From JAJFUI01 sp963754135 (lineage in GTDB: Bacteria > Planctomycetota > Planctomycetia > Pirellulales > Thermoguttaceae): a DNA stretch of 64,000 nucleotides. The stretch lies in contig CAVWEY010000002.1 in assembly GCA_963754135.1 (NCBI GenBank), positions 1,178,001 through 1,242,000 on the forward strand, read 5' to 3'. Numbering within the stretch: the stretch's first letter is position 1; every line of letters starts with the position of its first letter. Position numbers and translations under genes: made by a program. Positions 62,975 through 64,000 of this stretch are shown in pieces. The notes under the pieces are model-generated. The model searched no databases, was not told the origin of the DNA, and saw only the letters and a list, made by a program, of their open reading frames with translations.

Positions 62975-64000
62975 GCCGTTGCCCGCGGTATTCCCGCTTC
63001 CACTGCCGCCATGATCTTGTCCAATTGTTCCAGCGTGACGGCCAGCGGGGGCATGATGACGATCACGTTGCCCAGAGGGCGGAGCCAGACGCCTTGGGTG
63101 CCGGCGAAATCGCACACTCGCTGGCCACGTTTCTCTTCCCAGGGATAGGGCTCCTTCGTAACAACATCGCGGACCAGTTCCACTGCCGCGATCAGCCCCC
63201 GCTGACGCACGTCGCCCACGTGCGGCAGCCGGGCGATGCGGGCGAGATGCTCCCCCAGCCGGGCGATCTTTGCCGGCAGCTTCTCCAGCGTCCGCTCTTC
63301 CTCGAAGATTTCCAACGAGGCCAGCGCCGCGGCCGCGCCCAGCGGGTTGCCGCCGTAGGTGTGCCCGTGATAAAACGTCTTGCTCTCGGCGTATGTCCCC
63401 AGAAACGCCCGCCAAATTTCCTCGGTCGCCAGCGTGGCGGCCATCGGCAGGTAGCCGCCGGTAAGCCCCTTCGCCAGGCACAGCAGGTCCGGCGAAACTT
63501 CCTCGTGGTCGCAGGCGAACATCTTGCCGGTGCGTCCGAAGCCCACGGCCACCTCGTCGGCAATCAGCAGCACGTCGTATTTCCGCGTCAGTTCGCGGAC
63601 GCCGCGGAGATAGCCCGGCGGGTGCATAATCATCCCCGCCGCCGCCTGCACCAACGGCTCGATCACCATCGCGGCGATCCGCCGGTGATGCTCAGCCAAT
63701 ATCTGCTCCAGCTTCTCCAAGTGGTATTGGCAGAGGTTCTCGCGGGCCAAGCCCGGCGGCGTGCGGTAGCTGTCGGGGGCGGGGACGCGGAGGGTATCGA
63801 ACAGCAGCGGGCGGAACATGGCGTGAAACCGTTCTACCCCGCCCACGCTCACGCTCCCCAGCGTGTCGCCGTGATAGGCCTCGCCCAGGGCCAGGTAGCA
63901 GGTCTTCTCCGGCCGCGGATCGGGCCGCTGCCGCCAATACTGGAAGGCCATTTTGACGGCCACCTCGACGGCCGTGGCCCCGTCGTCGGAGAAGAAGACG
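62893..64000 (-). CDS. bioA: Adenosylmethionine-8-amino-7-oxononanoate aminotransferase (partial)
   Basis: The C-terminal ~370 residues of BioA; the start lies beyond the window edge. It transfers the amino group of S-adenosylmethionine to KAPA in biotin synthesis, with PLP as cofactor. The visible part begins FFSDDGATAVEVAVKM and includes GEAYHGDTLGSVSVGG, ADEVAVGFGRTGKMFACDH, the PLP lysine in LCLAKGLTGGYLPMAATL and FYHGHTYGGNPLGAAAALAS. These match BioA rather than a general class III aminotransferase. The last ~40 residues are not conserved and overlap the end of the upstream convergent gene. Confidence 0.95.
   Translation of the reverse strand, partial: VFFSDDGATAVEVAVKMAFQYWRQRPDPRPEKTCYLALGEAYHGDTLGSVSVGGVERFHAMFRPLLFDTLRVPAPDSYRTPPGLARENLCQYHLEKLEQILAEHHRRIAAMVIEPLVQAAAGMIMHPPGYLRGVRELTRKYDVLLIADEVAVGFGRTGKMFACDHEEVSPDLLCLAKGLTGGYLPMAATLATEEIWRAFLGTYAESKTFYHGHTYGGNPLGAAAALASLEIFEEERTLEKLPAKIARLGEHLARIARLPHVGDVRQRGLIAAVELVRDVVTKEPYPWEEKRGQRVCDFAGTQGVWLRPLGNVIVIMPPLAVTLEQLDKIMAAVEAGIPRATAHCAADFDPCGDPLIGVPGGRGRAAIA

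Overview
The window looks like a GC-rich chromosomal segment of a planctomycete, probably an uncultured member of the Pirellulales. The evidence is the gene complement: two DUF1559-type proteins plus a DUF1559 remnant, a PEP-CTERM secreted protein, a Rhodopirellula-type ECF sigma factor paired with a FecR-type membrane protein, a Ser/Thr kinase fused to a membrane domain, a type I glutamine synthetase, a C69 peptidase and a complete-looking Tad pilus locus. No rRNA, tRNA or CRISPR array was recognised by eye.

Layout. (1) 1-3.9 kb: a small nuclease-like protein, a YifB/ComM AAA ATPase and a secreted C69 peptidase. (2) 3.9-13.9 kb: a Tad/Flp type IVb pilus locus on the minus strand (flp, a 36-residue membrane peptide, tadV, tadE, cpaB, rcpA, tadZ, tadA, tadB, tadC), split by an MNT-HEPN pair on the opposite strand. 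(3) 14.3-20 kb: a terpene-cyclase-like repeat protein, a Tat-exported DUF362 protein, a YfhO-like membrane protein and a dolichol-phosphate-mannose-synthase-like glycosyltransferase. (4) 20.1-21.2 kb: an IS1595-family insertion sequence with perfect 35-bp ends. (5) 21.4-26 kb: glnA and an RND/MMPL exporter. (6) 26.3-34.2 kb: an ECF sigma factor, FecR-like regulator, PEP-CTERM protein, DUF1559 prepilin-like protein and two glycosidase-like secreted proteins, which look like a regulated surface-polysaccharide island. (7) 34.2-49.2 kb: housekeeping genes (holA, rmlD-like, pgl, prmC, prfA, rpmE, folC) and an ABC-2 exporter. (8) 49.2-54 kb: a ClC channel, an AAA ATPase/TOPRIM-like pair that may be a defence module, and a CinA/NadD-like fusion. 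(9) 54-64 kb: a coiled-coil protein, a membrane Ser/Thr kinase, a QueD/PTPS enzyme, a three-gene MotA/ExbB-like putative motor cassette and the 3' part of bioA.

The most striking feature is a dense set of short palindromic elements, typically 65-90 bp, built as two hairpins in inverted orientation. Many carry a GTAG tetranucleotide just outside each hairpin, the layout known from REP/REPIN sequences mobilised by RAYT transposases. They lie between genes and also inside genes, where they are read through in frame as extra peptide segments (folC, pgl, prmC, the CinA/NadD fusion, a lipoprotein, the sigma factor tail, the FecR protein, the kinase). This resembles the palindromic elements known inside Rickettsia proteins.

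A caution: about 20 conserved genes or gene segments contain single-base frameshifts, including the essential prfA. This density is better explained by sequence or assembly error than by mass gene decay. Coordinates for those genes span both halves.
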